DNA from: Cylindrospermopsis curvispora GIHE-G1
GTDB lineage: Bacteria; Cyanobacteriota; Cyanobacteriia; Cyanobacteriales; Nostocaceae
NCBI RefSeq assembly: GCF_014489415.1
Contig: NZ_CP060822.1
Coordinates: 3,395,501-3,459,500 of the forward strand
Direction of reading: 5' to 3'
Length of the DNA: 64,000 bases
Position numbers and translations under genes: made by a program. The notes beneath the pieces were generated by a model. That model saw only the letters and a list, made by a program, of their open reading frames with translations, ran no database searches and was not told the DNA's origin. Positions 9,987 to 20,555 of this stretch are shown here, piece by piece (positions within the stretch are counted from its first letter, which is position 1; every line of letters starts with the position of its first letter).

Positions 9987-12065
9987 GTGGCACGCACAAA
10001 CCCGCTAGAGAAAGTACGCAACATCGGTATTGCGGCGCACATAGATGCGGGAAAAACTACAACAACAGAGAGAATACTATTTTACTCTGGGATAATTCAT
10101 AAAATCGGCGAAGTTCATGAAGGAACAGCCGTAACCGACTGGATGGAGCAGGAAAGGGAAAGGGGAATTACCATTACCGCTGCTGCTATTAGTACCAGCT
10201 GGAAAGATCATCAAATTAACATTATTGACACTCCTGGTCACGTAGACTTCACCATAGAAGTGGAACGTTCCATGCGGGTGTTGGATGGGGTGATAGCCGT
10301 GTTCTGTTCTGTGGGTGGAGTTCAACCCCAGTCCGAGACCGTATGGCGTCAGGCGGATCGCTATAAAGTGCCTCGTATAGCTTTCATTAACAAGATGGAT
10401 CGCACAGGAGCGAACTTCTACAAAGTGCATGAGCAAATGTGCGATCGCCTACGTGCTAATGCCATAGCCATCCAACTTCCCATAGGTAGCGAGAGCGAGT
10501 TCCAAGGTATTGTAGATTTGGTGCGGATGCGTGCATATATTTACACTAATGACCAAGGGACAGATATTCAAGAAACAGAAATTCCGGCTGAATTAGCAGA
10601 ACAAGCGGCAGAGTATCGAGTAAAGCTGATTGAAGCAGTAGCGGAAACAGAAGATGCTCTGATGGAGAAGTATTTTGCGGGTGAAGATCTCACCGAAGCG
10701 GAAATTCGTAGTGCCCTGAGAAAGGGAACAGTGGCTGGAACAATTGTACCAGTGCTTTGTGGTTCAGCCTTCAAGAACAAAGGCGTACAGTTAATGTTGG
10801 ATGCAGTGGTAGATTACCTACCAGCTCCAATAGACGTACCAGCGATTCAAGGTACACTACCCAACGGGGATACAGTAGAGCGGAGAGCTGAGGATAGCCA
10901 ACCGCTATCAGCTTTAGCCTTCAAAATTATGGCAGATCCCTATGGAAGACTTACCTTTGTCCGGGTTTACTCTGGCGTGCTGAAGAAGGGTAGTTACGTA
11001 CTTAATGCTACCAAAGGTAAGAAAGAACGTATTTCCAGACTGGTGGTACTAAAAGCGGATGAGCGTCAGGACGTAGAAGAACTGCGTGCTGGTGACCTAG
11101 GAGCAGCAGTAGGGTTAAAAGACACCTTGACGGGTGACACCCTATGTGATGAGGGATCCCCAGTAATTCTGGAATCCCTATTTATTCCCGAGCCGGTTAT
11201 TTCCGTCGCAGTAGAGCCTAAGACCAAAAATGACATGGATAAGCTTTCCAAAGCTTTACAGGCTCTTTCAGAAGAGGATCCCACCTTCCGGGTTAGTGTG
11301 GACCCAGAAACCAATCAGACGGTAATTGCTGGCATGGGGGAACTACACCTAGAAATTCTGGTAGACCGGATGTTGAGGGAATTTAAGGTGGAAGCCAACG
11401 TGGGTGCACCCCAGGTAGCCTACCGAGAAACCATCCGCAAAGCTGTCAACAGAATTGAGGGCAAATTTATCCGTCAAAGTGGCGGTAAAGGTCAATATGG
11501 TCACGTAGTCATTGACTTGGAACCGGGTGAACCTGGGACTGGTTTTGAATTCGTCTCCAAAATAGTTGGTGGTGTGGTTCCCAAAGAATACATTGGACCA
11601 TCGGAGCAGGGTATGAAAGAATGCTGCGAATCCGGTGTATTAGCTGGATATCCACTCATTGATGTGAAGGCTACCCTAATAGATGGTTCTTACCATGATG
11701 TAGACTCTTCAGAAATGGCCTTCAAAATTGCTGGGTCCATGGCTATGAAAGAAGCTGTGGCAAAGGCCTCACCTGTGCTCTTAGAACCCATGATGAAAGT
11801 TGAGGTAGAAGTACCTGAGAACTTCCTGGGTGATGTGATGGGGGATTTAAACTCTCGTCGCGGACAAATTGAGGGCATGGGTTCGGAGCAGGGACTGGCT
11901 AAGGTAACTGCTAAAGTACCCCTAGCGGAAATGTTTGGCTATGCTACAGATATCCGGTCTAAAACTCAAGGACGGGGTATTTTTTCCATGGAATTTAGCC
12001 ATTACGATGAAGTACCTCGCAACGTGGCTGAGGCAATTATCGCAAAAAGCAAAGGGAACGCATAA
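9987..12065 (+). CDS. fusA: Translation elongation factor G
   Basis: A 692-residue GTPase that drives ribosomal translocation and, with RRF, recycling. The G1 motif AHIDAGKTT, the G3 motif DTPGHVDF and the G4 motif NKMD are intact, and the C-terminal EF-G domains IV and V are present. The start is GTG at 9987, five bases after a perfect AGGAGG (9976-9981); the overlapping ATG at 9985 is out of frame. EF-Tu follows after 18 bases, so the two are co-transcribed. Full length. Confidence 0.98.
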   Translation: MARTNPLEKVRNIGIAAHIDAGKTTTTERILFYSGIIHKIGEVHEGTAVTDWMEQERERGITITAAAISTSWKDHQINIIDTPGHVDFTIEVERSMRVLDGVIAVFCSVGGVQPQSETVWRQADRYKVPRIAFINKMDRTGANFYKVHEQMCDRLRANAIAIQLPIGSESEFQGIVDLVRMRAYIYTNDQGTDIQETEIPAELAEQAAEYRVKLIEAVAETEDALMEKYFAGEDLTEAEIRSALRKGTVAGTIVPVLCGSAFKNKGVQLMLDAVVDYLPAPIDVPAIQGTLPNGDTVERRAEDSQPLSALAFKIMADPYGRLTFVRVYSGVLKKGSYVLNATKGKKERISRLVVLKADERQDVEELRAGDLGAAVGLKDTLTGDTLCDEGSPVILESLFIPEPVISVAVEPKTKNDMDKLSKALQALSEEDPTFRVSVDPETNQTVIAGMGELHLEILVDRMLREFKVEANVGAPQVAYRETIRKAVNRIEGKFIRQSGGKGQYGHVVIDLEPGEPGTGFEFVSKIVGGVVPKEYIGPSEQGMKECCESGVLAGYPLIDVKATLIDGSYHDVDSSEMAFKIAGSMAMKEAVAKASPVLLEPMMKVEVEVPENFLGDVMGDLNSRRGQIEGMGSEQGLAKVTAKVPLAEMFGYATDIRSKTQGRGIFSMEFSHYDEVPRNVAEAIIAKSKGNA

Positions 12066-12083
12066 TTAAAAAAGGAGATATAC

Positions 12084-13313
12084 ATGGCACGCGCAAAGTT
12101 TGAAAGGAACAAACCTCACGTTAATATTGGTACTGTTGGCCACGTTGACCACGGTAAAACAACTTTAACAGCAGCTATTACCATGACCTTGGCTGCTTTG
12201 GGTCAAGCAGTGGCTAAAGGCTATGACCAAATTGATAATGCGCCCGAAGAAAAAGCTCGGGGTATTACCATCAATACTGCCCACGTTGAGTATGAAACAG
12301 AAAAACGTCACTACGCCCACGTAGATTGTCCAGGACACGCTGACTATGTGAAGAATATGATCACTGGTGCTGCACAAATGGATGGTGGTATTCTAGTAGT
12401 AGCTGCTACTGATGGACCTATGCCTCAAACCCGTGAACACATTCTTCTAGCAAAACAAGTGGGTGTTCCTAGCTTGGTTGTCTTCTTAAACAAAGAGGAT
12501 ATGATGGATGACCCCGAATTGTTGGAACTGGTAGAATTAGAACTGCGGGAATTATTGACCAGTTATGAATTTGATGGCGATAATATTCCCATTGTCAAGG
12601 GTTCTGGCTTGCAAGCTCTCCAAGCAATGACCGCTAATCCTAAGACTCAACGAGGCGAAAATCCTTGGGTAGATAAAATCTACGAACTGATGGATGCTGT
12701 AGATTCCTATATCCCCACCCCTGAGCGCGATATAGACAAACCCTTCTTGATGGCAGTAGAGGATGTGTTCTCTATTACTGGTCGTGGTACGGTCGCTACC
12801 GGTCGGATTGAACGTGGTAAGGTGAAGGTTGGTGATAACGTTGAATTAGTGGGTATTAGAGACACTCGAGCTACCACGGTGACCGGGATTGAAATGTTCA
12901 AGAAGAGTCTTGACGAAGGGATGGCTGGTGACAATGCGGGTGTGCTACTACGCGGTATTCAAAAAACCGACATTGAACGGGGTATGGTAATTGCTAAACC
13001 CGGTTCTATTACCCCCCACACCCAATTTGAAGGTGAGGTTTATGTTCTCACCGAAAAGGAAGGTGGTCGGAAAACCCCCTTCTTCCCTGGTTATCGTCCC
13101 CAGTTTTATGTACGGACAACCGATGTAACGGGCACTATTAAAACTTTTACTGCTGATGATGGCGGTGCGGCAGAAATGGTAATGCCTGGAGACCGGATTA
13201 AAATGACTGTGGAACTGATTAACCCTGTGGCCATTGAACAAGGTATGCGTTTTGCTATTCGTGAGGGTGGTCGGACTATCGGTGCGGGTGTGGTGTCGAA
13301 AATTCTAAAATAG
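12084..13313 (+). CDS. tuf: Translation elongation factor Tu
   Basis: A 409-residue GTPase that carries aminoacyl-tRNA to the ribosome. G-domain motifs [17 protein letters not shown] and NKEDM are present, followed by the two beta-barrel domains; the length is normal for cyanobacteria and plastids. An AAGGAG ribosome site lies seven bases before the ATG. A hairpin with a U-run follows the stop, so much tuf transcription may end before rpsJ. Confidence 0.98.
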   Translation: MARAKFERNKPHVNIGTVGHVDHGKTTLTAAITMTLAALGQAVAKGYDQIDNAPEEKARGITINTAHVEYETEKRHYAHVDCPGHADYVKNMITGAAQMDGGILVVAATDGPMPQTREHILLAKQVGVPSLVVFLNKEDMMDDPELLELVELELRELLTSYEFDGDNIPIVKGSGLQALQAMTANPKTQRGENPWVDKIYELMDAVDSYIPTPERDIDKPFLMAVEDVFSITGRGTVATGRIERGKVKVGDNVELVGIRDTRATTVTGIEMFKKSLDEGMAGDNAGVLLRGIQKTDIERGMVIAKPGSITPHTQFEGEVYVLTEKEGGRKTPFFPGYRPQFYVRTTDVTGTIKTFTADDGGAAEMVMPGDRIKMTVELINPVAIEQGMRFAIREGGRTIGAGVVSKILK

Positions 13314-13341
13314 AACTCACCTTTTTGCTCTGAAGAAAATG

Positions 13342-13379
13342 GAGCGGAGATGGTTACAATTCATCTCTGCTCTTTTTTC
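13342..13379 (+). terminator. Rho-independent terminator or attenuator between tuf and rpsJ
   Basis: An 11-bp stem (GAGCGGAGATG paired with CATCTCTGCTC, one G-U pair) with a 9-base loop is followed by a run of six T. It lies entirely between the tuf stop and the rpsJ start and overlaps a spurious in-frame ATG at 13350. Confidence 0.85.
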
Positions 13380-13427
13380 TTCCCTCAAGCTCTAAATCTA
13401 AAATTCACAGAACCAGGAAAACTAAAG

Positions 13428-13745
13428 ATGGCAACTTTACAGCAGCAAAAGATCAGAATCCGCTTACAAGCTTTTGACCGACGTTTATTAGATACATCTT
13501 GCGAGAAGATTGTAGATACGGCCAACCGGACTAACGCCACAGCTATTGGACCTATTCCTTTACCCACAAAACGCAAAATATATTGCGTGCTGCGTTCTCC
13601 TCACGTAGACAAGGATTCCCGTGAACACTTTGAAACCCGTACCCATCGTCGCATTATTGATATTCATCAACCATCTTCTAAAACTATTGATGCCCTGATG
13701 AAGTTGGATTTACCATCCGGTGTGGACATTGAAGTTAAACTATAG
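13428..13745 (+). CDS. rpsJ: 30S ribosomal protein S10
   Basis: A 105-residue protein of standard length, starting [14 protein letters not shown]10 binds in the 30S head and also acts as NusE in antitermination. The ATG at 13428, preceded by CAGGAAAA, gives the usual N-terminus; a longer in-frame start at 13350 falls inside the terminator stem and is rejected. In cyanobacteria rpsJ commonly closes the str operon after tuf, as here. A strong terminator follows. Confidence 0.97.
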   Translation: MATLQQQKIRIRLQAFDRRLLDTSCEKIVDTANRTNATAIGPIPLPTKRKIYCVLRSPHVDKDSREHFETRTHRRIIDIHQPSSKTIDALMKLDLPSGVDIEVKL

Positions 13746-13770
13746 CCAAAACGCTAAATAAAGCTTTGAT

Positions 13771-13792
13771 GGGTCAAGAGTTGGCTTGACTC
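13771..13792 (+). repeat. Hairpin after rpsJ
   Basis: An 8-bp stem (GGGTCAAG with CTTGACTC) and a 6-base loop directly precede the operon terminator. It probably stabilises the 3' end of the transcript. Confidence 0.45.
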
Positions 13793-13845
13793 AAAAGGTG
13801 GAAAGGAGGGAAAGCAAAACCCCTTTTTTCCACTTTTATTTTTCC
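13793..13845 (+). terminator. Operon terminator after rpsJ
   Basis: The left arm 13793-13810 (AAAAGG.. to GGAGGG) pairs along almost its whole length, with one bulge and two G-U pairs, with 13821-13837 (CCCTTTTTTCCACTTTT). A T-rich tail TTATTTTT follows. This is a convincing intrinsic terminator for the str operon. Confidence 0.8.
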
Positions 13846-13969
13846 TGTTTCTGATACAATATTCTCAAATAATCTCAAGTACAAACTTTCACCCAGACTT
13901 GGGTGTAAAATATTAGTAACATACATAGCCTTTATAGTCTTAACAATATACTTTATCCCCTAACCCAAA

Positions 13970-14620
13970 ATGACATCTTCCCCCAAAATTGCCGTCCGCG
14001 AACTACCCCTTTTCCCCCTACCAGAAGTGGTGCTTTTTCCCACTAGACCTTTGCCCCTGCATGTGTTCGAGTTTCGCTACCGAATTATGATGAATACTAT
14101 TTTAGAGAGCGATCGCCGGTTTGGGGTGTTAATGGTAAATCCAATTAATGGTGCTATAGCCAATGTTGGGTGTTGTGCAGAAATAATTCATTATCAACGA
14201 TTGGAAGATGGCAGAATGGAAATCCTAACTTTAGGACAACAAAGATTTCGGGTGCTCGAATATGTGAGAGAAAAACCCTATCGTGTAGGTTTAGTGGAGT
14301 GGATGGAAGAAAATCCACCAGCCTTGGATTTAAGACCTTTAGCTACGGAAGTGGAGCAGCTATTGCGGGATGTAGTTCGTCTCTCTTCCAAATTGACGGA
14401 CAGGGATATTGAATTGCCAGAAGATTTGCCAGATTTACCACGGGAGCTATCTTATTGGATAGCTAGTAACCTATACGGTGTAGCCGATGAACAACAAGCA
14501 TTGTTGGAATTACAGGATACCCAAGCCCGATTAAACAGGGAGGCGGAAATCTTGACATCTACTCGTAATCATCTGGCCGCACGTTCAGTCTTGAAAGATA
14601 CCTTTGATGATATAAAGTAG
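13970..14620 (+). CDS. Lon N-terminal (substrate-binding) domain protein
   Basis: A 216-residue stand-alone LON domain: LPLFPLPEVVLFPTRPLPLHVFEFRYR at its start (positions 8-34) is the typical opening. There is no AAA+ or protease domain, so it cannot be a Lon protease by itself. Such proteins are widespread in cyanobacteria and are thought to bind or recruit protein substrates. The C-terminal 60 residues are predicted alpha-helical. It is a single gene with its own upstream region. Confidence 0.9.
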   Translation: MTSSPKIAVRELPLFPLPEVVLFPTRPLPLHVFEFRYRIMMNTILESDRRFGVLMVNPINGAIANVGCCAEIIHYQRLEDGRMEILTLGQQRFRVLEYVREKPYRVGLVEWMEENPPALDLRPLATEVEQLLRDVVRLSSKLTDRDIELPEDLPDLPRELSYWIASNLYGVADEQQALLELQDTQARLNREAEILTSTRNHLAARSVLKDTFDDIK

Positions 14621-14831
14621 TATGTCATGCAGGTGACGGTGGGCAATTTTTTGCATGTACCGTGGGAGGGATTTTTAGACCATCTTAGGGACTAAAAAGC
14701 CAAAACATATTATTTATGACCAAAAACCTCAATATATCAAAACTTTAATCGTTCTAACTCCAATTATTTAGGGTATAACATGAGAATATGTTTATCAAAA
14801 ACTTTGGTTTTTGCCTTGGACACCTATTTTT

Positions 14832-15098
14832 ATGGACATTCAGTTAATCAACATTGGTTTTGGCAACATAGTTTCTGCTAATCGGGTAATTGCCATTGTT
14901 AGTCCCGAATCAGCACCTATTAAGCGAATTATTGGCGATGCCAAAGATAGAGGACAATTAGTTGACGCCACCTATGGTCGTCGCACTAGGGCGGTAATTA
15001 TCACTGATTCTAGCCATGTTATTCTCTCAGCAATTCAGCCAGAAACAGTGGCCAATCGTTTTGTTCTTTCCCGTGACCATCACACAGCTGACAATTGA
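14832..15098 (+). CDS. RemA/DUF370 family DNA-binding regulator
   Basis: An 88-residue protein starting [12 protein letters not shown], the standard DUF370 N-terminus; an in-frame ATG at 14811 lacks this match. The segments SPESAPIKR and [12 protein letters not shown] are family hallmarks. In Bacillus RemA oligomerises and activates biofilm matrix genes; the role in cyanobacteria is not settled. The guanylate kinase gene begins 21 bases downstream, the same pairing seen in many bacteria, which suggests one transcript. Confidence 0.92.
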   Translation: MDIQLINIGFGNIVSANRVIAIVSPESAPIKRIIGDAKDRGQLVDATYGRRTRAVIITDSSHVILSAIQPETVANRFVLSRDHHTADN

Positions 15099-15119
15099 TA
15101 ATAAGTCCCAAATTAGACA

Positions 15120-15725
15120 ATGCAATTTTTACCTCTTATTTCCAGTGCTACTACCCGCCCCGGTAAGCTAATTGTTTTAACAGGTCCTAGTGGAGTTGGT
15201 AAGGGAACTTTAATGCAAAAACTTTTGGCACAACATCCTCAATTGTATTATTCAGTTTCTGCTACTACTCGCTCTCCTCGTCCGGGAGAAATTGATGGCA
15301 AAAGTTATTACTTTATCACCCCCAACAGCTTTCAAGAGTTAGTTGCTCAGGGGGAATTTTTGGAGTGGGCGGAATTTGCTGGTAATTATTATGGAACTCC
15401 TCGTGCTGCTGTTCTCCAGCAAATTAAGTTGGGAAGATCGGTGATTTTAGAAATTGAATTGGCCGGGGCCAGACAAATCAAAGCTTCTTACCCTGACGCC
15501 TTAAGCATTTTTATTTTGCCTCCTTCATTTCTAGAATTAGAAAACCGCATCCGAGCAAGAGGACAAGATTCGGATGAAGCCATCACTCGTCGTCTTAACC
15601 GGGCTAAGGAAGAAATTAAAGCCGCTTCAGAATTTGATATTCAAATTGTCAATGATGACTTCGCTACAACGTTAAATGAACTGGAAACTATTTTAAAAGC
15701 TATTTCAAGTTTTTCAGAGCTTTGA
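15120..15725 (+). CDS. gmk: Guanylate kinase
   Basis: A 201-residue enzyme that phosphorylates GMP to GDP with ATP. The P-loop GPSGVGKGT lies at residues 22-30, followed by the GMP-binding segments [11 protein letters not shown] and the YYGTP motif. The length matches the family. It probably shares a transcript with the RemA-like gene upstream. It converges with psaL. Confidence 0.96.
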   Translation: MQFLPLISSATTRPGKLIVLTGPSGVGKGTLMQKLLAQHPQLYYSVSATTRSPRPGEIDGKSYYFITPNSFQELVAQGEFLEWAEFAGNYYGTPRAAVLQQIKLGRSVILEIELAGARQIKASYPDALSIFILPPSFLELENRIRARGQDSDEAITRRLNRAKEEIKAASEFDIQIVNDDFATTLNELETILKAISSFSEL

Positions 15726-15754
15726 AACTAAGATATTCACTTTGTCTTTCACCA

Positions 15755-15785
15755 CCACACCAGATTATGTATGATTATGGTGTGG
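15755..15785. repeat. Inverted repeat between gmk and psaL
   Basis: CCACACCA and TGGTGTGG form an 8-bp stem with a 15-base loop between the convergent stops. It is a candidate bidirectional terminator, but no U-run follows on either strand. Confidence 0.4.
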
Positions 15786-15805
15786 GGGCGCAGAAATTAT
15801 GGAAA

Positions 15806-16327
15806 TTAACCAATTAAACCTTGGATAATTCCAGAGTTCAGGGTCAAGAAGAAAGCAACTACAGCACCACCAATACCACCAATTAAGAAAGCACTGGTGA
15901 AGTTATTCCAACTTTCTTTGGAATTAAATGCGTCTCCTGGAACTTTAGTCACTGTTACACTCGCTAGTGCTGGAGCAGGATTGCTATTAGCATACAGAGA
16001 CAGACATGCGGTAAGAATGATAACTAAACCCACACTGCCCAATAATCCAGCTAAATTGGCATTGGCAGAATCACGTAGGGGACCTAACTTATCAAAAGGA
16101 CCAAAAAGTAAGTAGCCATGTGCCATGCCCACTTCCAGTCCCCGTCTAAAAGGAGTTAATCCGGGTCTATAAGCAGGTAAGTTGCCAATAAACCACTTAA
16201 CCAAAGGGGATGAGTTAATTGGGGTTTCCAAGTTTCCATCCTGGGGATTACCACCAGCTGCTCTTACGGTTTGCTGATTTCTGGGGTCACTGGGGAGATT
16301 TTTAGATTTATTTGCTGCTTGTGCCAT
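15806..16327 (-). CDS. psaL: Photosystem I reaction center subunit XI (PsaL)
   Basis: A 173-residue thylakoid membrane protein required for trimer or tetramer formation of photosystem I. The N-terminal stretch contains TPINSS and the conserved NLPAYRPGLTPFRRGLEVGMAHGY (read at positions about 49-72); two or three hydrophobic helices follow. It lies downstream of psaF and psaJ on the same strand, 129 bases after the psaJ stop. That gap holds a long inverted repeat, so psaL may be controlled separately. Confidence 0.97.
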   Translation of the reverse strand: MAQAANKSKNLPSDPRNQQTVRAAGGNPQDGNLETPINSSPLVKWFIGNLPAYRPGLTPFRRGLEVGMAHGYLLFGPFDKLGPLRDSANANLAGLLGSVGLVIILTACLSLYANSNPAPALASVTVTKVPGDAFNSKESWNNFTSAFLIGGIGGAVVAFFLTLNSGIIQGLIG

Positions 16328-16363
16328 GTTTTGTATTGCCTCAATATTGCTTCAACATTATGG

Positions 16364-16429
16364 TCGGTAAACAGTTGTCAAGGATAGGTTGAGATATGGT
16401 TAACTCTCCTAAATAGTACTGTTTACCGA
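16364..16429. repeat. Long inverted repeat between psaJ and psaL
   Basis: The arms TCGGTAAACAGT (16364-16375) and ACTGTTTACCGA (16418-16429) are perfect complements, separated by 42 bases. They lie just upstream of psaL. They could be paired operator half-sites or a long stem in the psaFJL transcript. Confidence 0.65.
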
Positions 16430-16456
16430 TCAAGACTATATTTCGGTCTAGCTGGC

Positions 16457-16606
16457 CTAGGGTAGGGGGTGGAACAGTAGGTCAGGGAAAAAGCGGTTAA
16501 ATTCGATGAGAATACCCGCTGTGATAGTCAGCCAAATTGTGGCTGCTACGGGAGCTGTGGAAATAAACTTGATTAGGTAGGATGATTGATCGCTTTTATC
16601 AGCCAT
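16457..16606 (-). CDS. psaJ: Photosystem I reaction center subunit IX (PsaJ)
   Basis: A 49-residue protein read on the minus strand. It starts [14 protein letters not shown], has one membrane helix, and contains the conserved [20 protein letters not shown] stretch before ending LLFHPLP. PsaJ sits next to PsaF at the edge of photosystem I and stabilises it. The gene is 40 bases downstream of psaF, so the order psaF-psaJ-psaL is the usual cyanobacterial one with psaL added. Confidence 0.95.
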   Translation of the reverse strand: MADKSDQSSYLIKFISTAPVAATIWLTITAGILIEFNRFFPDLLFHPLP

Positions 16607-16646
16607 GGATTTAGTCTCCGAAAACAAGTGGATGGGAGCAGATGAA

Positions 16647-17141
16647 CTAGCGAGGAGAAACGGTAATTTCCGAGTCCTTAGCAGTTAATTCACCAGAGAG
16701 AAATTCTTTAATCGCTGCTGCTGGCCAAGCAAACCCACTGGTGATAATGGGTAGTGCTAAACCCAGATCAATTTGGATCTCTTTTTGCTCGCTATCAGCT
16801 TCTTTTTTGATTGCTTGTAAGTAAGCACGGCCTACCCAACCAATCCAACCAGCAATGTAAAGGAAGAGAATACTAGGAATTAAAAAGTCCCCTGCACGAT
16901 CTAAACGACCGTCAACAATTAGGTGGGGATAGCCCTCAGGACCACATAAAGCCTGTGAATATCGTTCAAACCGCTTTTTCCCAGATTCGGGATCAGCAGT
17001 GGTATTACGGGCATTTAGAGCCAGATCTTGAAAAGCGGGAGAGTCTTTACAAGGAACAAGGTTGGCGCCCAGGGCATGGGCCTGAGGGGCAAAATTGAAC
17101 CAGAGACCAATCGCTAAAATCAAAGCAAACAATCGTCGCAT
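16647..17141 (-). CDS. psaF: Photosystem I reaction center subunit III (PsaF)
   Basis: A 164-residue precursor. The start at 17141 ([13 protein letters not shown]) gives a clean signal peptide cleaved near AHALGANL; an in-frame ATG at 17213 would add 24 residues with no family match and is rejected. The mature protein is lumenal at its N-terminus with one membrane helix ([16 protein letters not shown]) and is the docking region for plastocyanin or cytochrome c6 in some lineages. It is the first gene of psaF-psaJ-(psaL). Confidence 0.96.
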   Translation of the reverse strand: MRRLFALILAIGLWFNFAPQAHALGANLVPCKDSPAFQDLALNARNTTADPESGKKRFERYSQALCGPEGYPHLIVDGRLDRAGDFLIPSILFLYIAGWIGWVGRAYLQAIKKEADSEQKEIQIDLGLALPIITSGFAWPAAAIKEFLSGELTAKDSEITVSPR

Positions 17142-17509
17142 GGAGTTGTTTCCCTTTGTTACAAAAAAGTAAGTTTTTTGACTTCTCCCCGCTTTAAATA
17201 TACGGAGATTCATTAGAACCGTTTTTGTTCCACAAGCGTACTCTAATTGGCGCAGTCAAAAACGCCTTACTGACTCCATCTGGATCAACTCCAAATATTG
17301 TCGATACTTTTTTTCATGTTACCATGGTGTACAAAACGAAGCGGCCTGTACAGTGTGGGATTTGGATAACTAGCAAGTCATCATACTCTTGGCAGGGAAT
17401 CGAGTAAAGTTGAAGTAAATAAAAGTTAAAGCTTCGCAACCAAAAGTTAAGATTTGACGACTTGGGGGTTTGGACCTCCATTCCCATTTTCTCGCACCTA
17501 GAACAATTT
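17142..17509. other. 368-base divergent spacer between psaF and tsaD
   Basis: This region must contain the light-regulated psaFJ promoter and the tsaD promoter. I see a single TTACA-type half-site near 17158-17165 but no complete direct-repeat HLR1 element for the regulator RpaB. No gene is supported. Confidence 0.4.
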
Positions 17510-18553
17510 ATGACAACTATATTAGCTATCGAAACCAGTTGTGATGAGACTGCTGTGGCTATCGTTAAAAATCGTTACGTGAAAAGCAGTGTCATAGCTT
17601 CCCAGATTCCTCTCCATCAGCGATATGGTGGAGTGGTTCCAGAGGTGGCTTCTAGACAACATTTAGAAACAATTAATCAGGTAATAGCACAGGCCCTAGA
17701 TGACAGTTTGATGAGCTGGGGAGAAATTGACGGTGTGGCTGCTACTTGTGCCCCTGGACTGGTGGGAGCTTTATTAGTGGGTCTCACTGCTGGAAAAACT
17801 TTGGCTATGGTCCATGAAAAGCCTTTTTTGGGAGTTCACCACCTAGAAGGTCATATTTATGCTACCTATTTGGCTGAACCTGATTTGAATCCCCCCTTTC
17901 TTAGCTTACTTGTTTCCGGTGGACATACAAGCTTGATTTATGTTCAAGATTGTGGTATGTACGAAACTTTGGGACAAACTGTTGATGATGCTGCAGGTGA
18001 GGCCTTTGATAAGGTGGCTCGCTTATTGGGCTTAGCTTATCCCGGAGGCCCAATTATTGACCAGTTGGCACAAATGGGCAATCCCCATGCTTTCTCTTTG
18101 CCAGAAGGCAAAATTTCTTTGCCCCAAGGTGGTTATCACCCCTATAATTCTAGTTTTAGTGGTCTAAAAACAGCTGTGTTAAGGCTTGTACAACATTTTC
18201 AAAAAGATGATGAGAAAATACCTGTAGCAGACATTGCCGCCAGCTTTCAAGCAACTCTGGCTAAAGCTTTGACTAAAAGAGCGATCGCCTGTGCCTGTGA
18301 CCATGGTATAAAAACAATTGCCATAGGTGGTGGTGTAGCAGCTAACAGCGGACTTAGACAACACTTACAAGCAGCTGCCAGAGAGCATAATCTGCGGGTT
18401 CTTTTCCCCCCCTTAAAATTTTGTACTGATAATGCTGCTATGATTGGTTGTGCTGCATCTGACCATCTGTCACGTGGTCACCAGTCTAATTGGACTTTAG
18501 GGGTTCACTCCCGACTACCTGTGACTCAGGTAATGGATTTATATAAAGTTTAA
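17510..18553 (+). CDS. tsaD: tRNA N6-adenosine threonylcarbamoyltransferase
   Basis: A 347-residue ASKHA-fold enzyme (formerly Gcp/YgjD) that, with TsaB and TsaE, transfers threonylcarbamoyl to A37 of tRNAs reading ANN codons. The ATP-site start [12 protein letters not shown] and the metal-binding HHLEGH (His111, His115) are intact. The ATG at 17510 gives the normal N-terminus; an in-frame start 48 bases upstream is unlikely. Its stop codon overlaps the stop of the convergent hydrolase gene by four bases. Confidence 0.97.
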   Translation: MTTILAIETSCDETAVAIVKNRYVKSSVIASQIPLHQRYGGVVPEVASRQHLETINQVIAQALDDSLMSWGEIDGVAATCAPGLVGALLVGLTAGKTLAMVHEKPFLGVHHLEGHIYATYLAEPDLNPPFLSLLVSGGHTSLIYVQDCGMYETLGQTVDDAAGEAFDKVARLLGLAYPGGPIIDQLAQMGNPHAFSLPEGKISLPQGGYHPYNSSFSGLKTAVLRLVQHFQKDDEKIPVADIAASFQATLAKALTKRAIACACDHGIKTIAIGGGVAANSGLRQHLQAAAREHNLRVLFPPLKFCTDNAAMIGCAASDHLSRGHQSNWTLGVHSRLPVTQVMDLYKV

Positions 18554-19410
18554 CCAGTAATAATTGAAATAATATGTTTACTAACTCCATCCGGTTGCTC
18601 TAGCATGGCCAGATGGCCACAATTGGGAATTTCAATCACATTATCGCCAACATATTGAAAGAGCCAATGAAAGCTGGCCAAATGACGTACATACTTAGGT
18701 TCTATCACTTTATCATCAGCACCTGTTAAAAAGTAAACTGGCTGTTTTATCTGTGAAACTAACTGAGGCAAACTATTCACTTCCTCTTCAGTTGTGGAAC
18801 TCATAAGTGTTCCTATAGCTGATTGAGGATCAGCGATGATAAAATCCATAATTCTTTGACGGGCCCAGTGCCGATCCAAAGGACGTGCCACATTAGTTCT
18901 AGTAAAAAACAAATCAATTAAGGGGAGTTGGTAAAGCCAACGAGGTCGGATTTGTAGAAACTTTTGACCCGTGGCACGGAACCGCTCAAAGGCCTCTTTC
19001 AAGTAAATTCCACCACCAGCATTAATACAAATTACACCTTGAACTAAGTTTGGCAATTGGAGTGCGGTTCTTAAAGCAATTGTACCTCCCCAGGAATGAC
19101 CAATTAGCCAGACTCTAGAAATACTCAGTAATTCCAGGAGAGCAATTAAGTCCTGAGAATAGGCCCCAGTGGAATAGGGAGAATGGTCATGGGAGTTATG
19201 GGGTTGACCACAGGATTGGCATTGAGATTCCCCAAAACCCCGCAAATCGTACGACAGGCACTGAAAATCAAGGGAAAGACGAGAAATTAGCGGTTGCCAA
19301 TAGCTACGACTATTTAGCCAACCGTGGATAAACACCAGAGTGTCAGGGTGGGAGGTAGGGACTGTTAATTCGTAGGCGTGTGGAACGCCAAGTATTTCTA
19401 TTTTTGCCAT
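18550..19410 (-). CDS. Alpha/beta hydrolase
   Basis: A 286-residue alpha/beta hydrolase. The nucleophile is Ser106 in GHSWGG, the acid is probably Asp232 or Asp233 in TGADDKVI, and the base is His266 in [13 protein letters not shown] at residues 27-31 forms the oxyanion side. A cap domain lies between residues about 135 and 205. No signal peptide is seen, so it is cytoplasmic. The substrate cannot be assigned. It shares a four-base stop-stop overlap with tsaD. Confidence 0.9.
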   Translation of the reverse strand: MAKIEILGVPHAYELTVPTSHPDTLVFIHGWLNSRSYWQPLISRLSLDFQCLSYDLRGFGESQCQSCGQPHNSHDHSPYSTGAYSQDLIALLELLSISRVWLIGHSWGGTIALRTALQLPNLVQGVICINAGGGIYLKEAFERFRATGQKFLQIRPRWLYQLPLIDLFFTRTNVARPLDRHWARQRIMDFIIADPQSAIGTLMSSTTEEEVNSLPQLVSQIKQPVYFLTGADDKVIEPKYVRHLASFHWLFQYVGDNVIEIPNCGHLAMLEQPDGVSKHIISIITG

Positions 19411-19710
19411 ACCTGGGGTTTCATAGAGGAAGTTAAATCAATTACACAATTACAGTCAACTGTCCTAGACTATTTTAACCTGTTCTAGAACCCAACTATA
19501 AAATCTGGAACTGGAAGGAACAGGAAGTGCTAAAGTTAAAAGTGTGTGGAAAATCTGATCCAGAATCACGATTACCCTTTCTAACCTCCTTATTATTCAA
19601 CTTACCCCCTGTGGTTCTTGAACAGAGATTAAATGGTGCAAGCGTTTTTCTAGGTTAGTACGCACTGTCAAATATAAACAACTTATTCGTGTTACCCGAA
19701 CCGCATTGGC
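19411..19710. other. 300-base divergent spacer
   Basis: This lies between the hydrolase gene (minus) and the GNAT gene (plus). Nothing beyond presumed promoters is seen. Confidence 0.35.
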
Positions 19711-20238
19711 ATGGGTTTTTGGAAAACTTGGTTTACTAATTCCAACTCTGTAGCGACAACTAAAACCGGCACATTTGATGAGTATGCACGGGGAGATAAG
19801 CGTAATTCTAGCGTCAGTGGCGATAGTATTGTTTTCAGCACTGAACGAGATATTGATCTATACGAACTGGAAGAACTCTGTGATGCGGTTGGTTGGTCGC
19901 GTCGTCCCCTAAGAAAAGTGAAAAGAGCCATTGACCATAGTTTCCTCGTGGCCTCCATGTGGCAAATACGAGGGAGCAAAAAGCGGTTAATTGGTTTTGC
20001 TCGTGCTACGTCAGATCATGCTTTTAATGCCACTATTTGGGATGTGGTAGTTCATCCAGACTTCCAAAATCAAGGTTTGGGTAAGGCATTGATGAAATTT
20101 GTTCTCAAAAAACTCAGAAACGAGGAAATCAGTAATGTGACCCTTTTTGCTGATGCCCATGTGGTGGACTTCTACCGCACTATGGGGTTTATCCCAGACC
20201 CGGAGGGGATTAAGGGGATGTTCTGGTATCCTGAATGA
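19711..20238 (+). CDS. GNAT family N-acetyltransferase (Ycf52/NSI-like)
   Basis: A 175-residue acetyltransferase. The acetyl-CoA pocket motif is [15 protein letters not shown] (about residues 113-127), followed by the C-terminal [13 protein letters not shown] segment. The architecture with an about 45-residue N-terminal extension resembles the plastid-encoded Ycf52 and plant NSI acetyltransferases, which modify plastid proteins and influence state transitions. That specific role is inference from resemblance. A tRNA-Pro gene on the opposite strand follows 35 bases downstream. Confidence 0.85.
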   Translation: MGFWKTWFTNSNSVATTKTGTFDEYARGDKRNSSVSGDSIVFSTERDIDLYELEELCDAVGWSRRPLRKVKRAIDHSFLVASMWQIRGSKKRLIGFARATSDHAFNATIWDVVVHPDFQNQGLGKALMKFVLKKLRNEEISNVTLFADAHVVDFYRTMGFIPDPEGIKGMFWYPE

Positions 20239-20272
20239 GCCTAGGAAAGGGAAATGGAGGGCATGTAAAAGG

Positions 20273-20346
20273 TCGGGATGACAGGATTTGAACCTGCGGC
20301 ATCCTGCTCCCAAAGCAGGCGCGCTACCAAGCTGCGCTACATCCCG
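20273..20346 (-). tRNA. trnP-UGG: tRNA-Pro (anticodon UGG)
   Basis: The minus strand folds as a cloverleaf: acceptor CGGGATG with CATCCCG, anticodon stem CCTGC/GCAGG around loop TTTGGGA (anticodon TGG), and T-arm GCAGGTTCAAATCCTGT with the standard TTCAAAT loop. The discriminator base is A. CCA is not encoded. Confidence 0.97.
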
Positions 20347-20555
20347 ATAAGTGGACTTTTATGTGGAGCGGAAGTTTTACGCACCATATAAAAACTAACT
20401 TATTTTTTTTGTTTTGTCAACAGCAACTGTACTTTTTTTGAAAGTTACTGGAAGTTGGGCATGGTGACCTCCACAATTTGTTAAACTTTCAATGGCATCG
20501 TTCCCAGATGTTTCAAACAAGATACGCTAATTCAAAACAAGGAGAATCACAGCAA

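Noticed and set aside
10077-10436. Open minus-strand frame inside fusA, and many similar frames elsewhere
   Set aside because: They are shadows of strongly conserved genes and show no domain features.
13350-13427. Longer N-terminus for rpsJ starting at 13350
   Set aside because: The start lies inside a terminator stem, has no ribosome site, and S10 is normally 105 residues from the ATG at 13428.
17142-17200. HLR1 element for RpaB upstream of psaF
   Set aside because: Only one TTACA half-site is visible; the second half does not match.
17142-17213. Extended psaF N-terminus
   Set aside because: The extra 24 residues have no family match and would bury the signal peptide; the ATG at 17141 gives the normal precursor.
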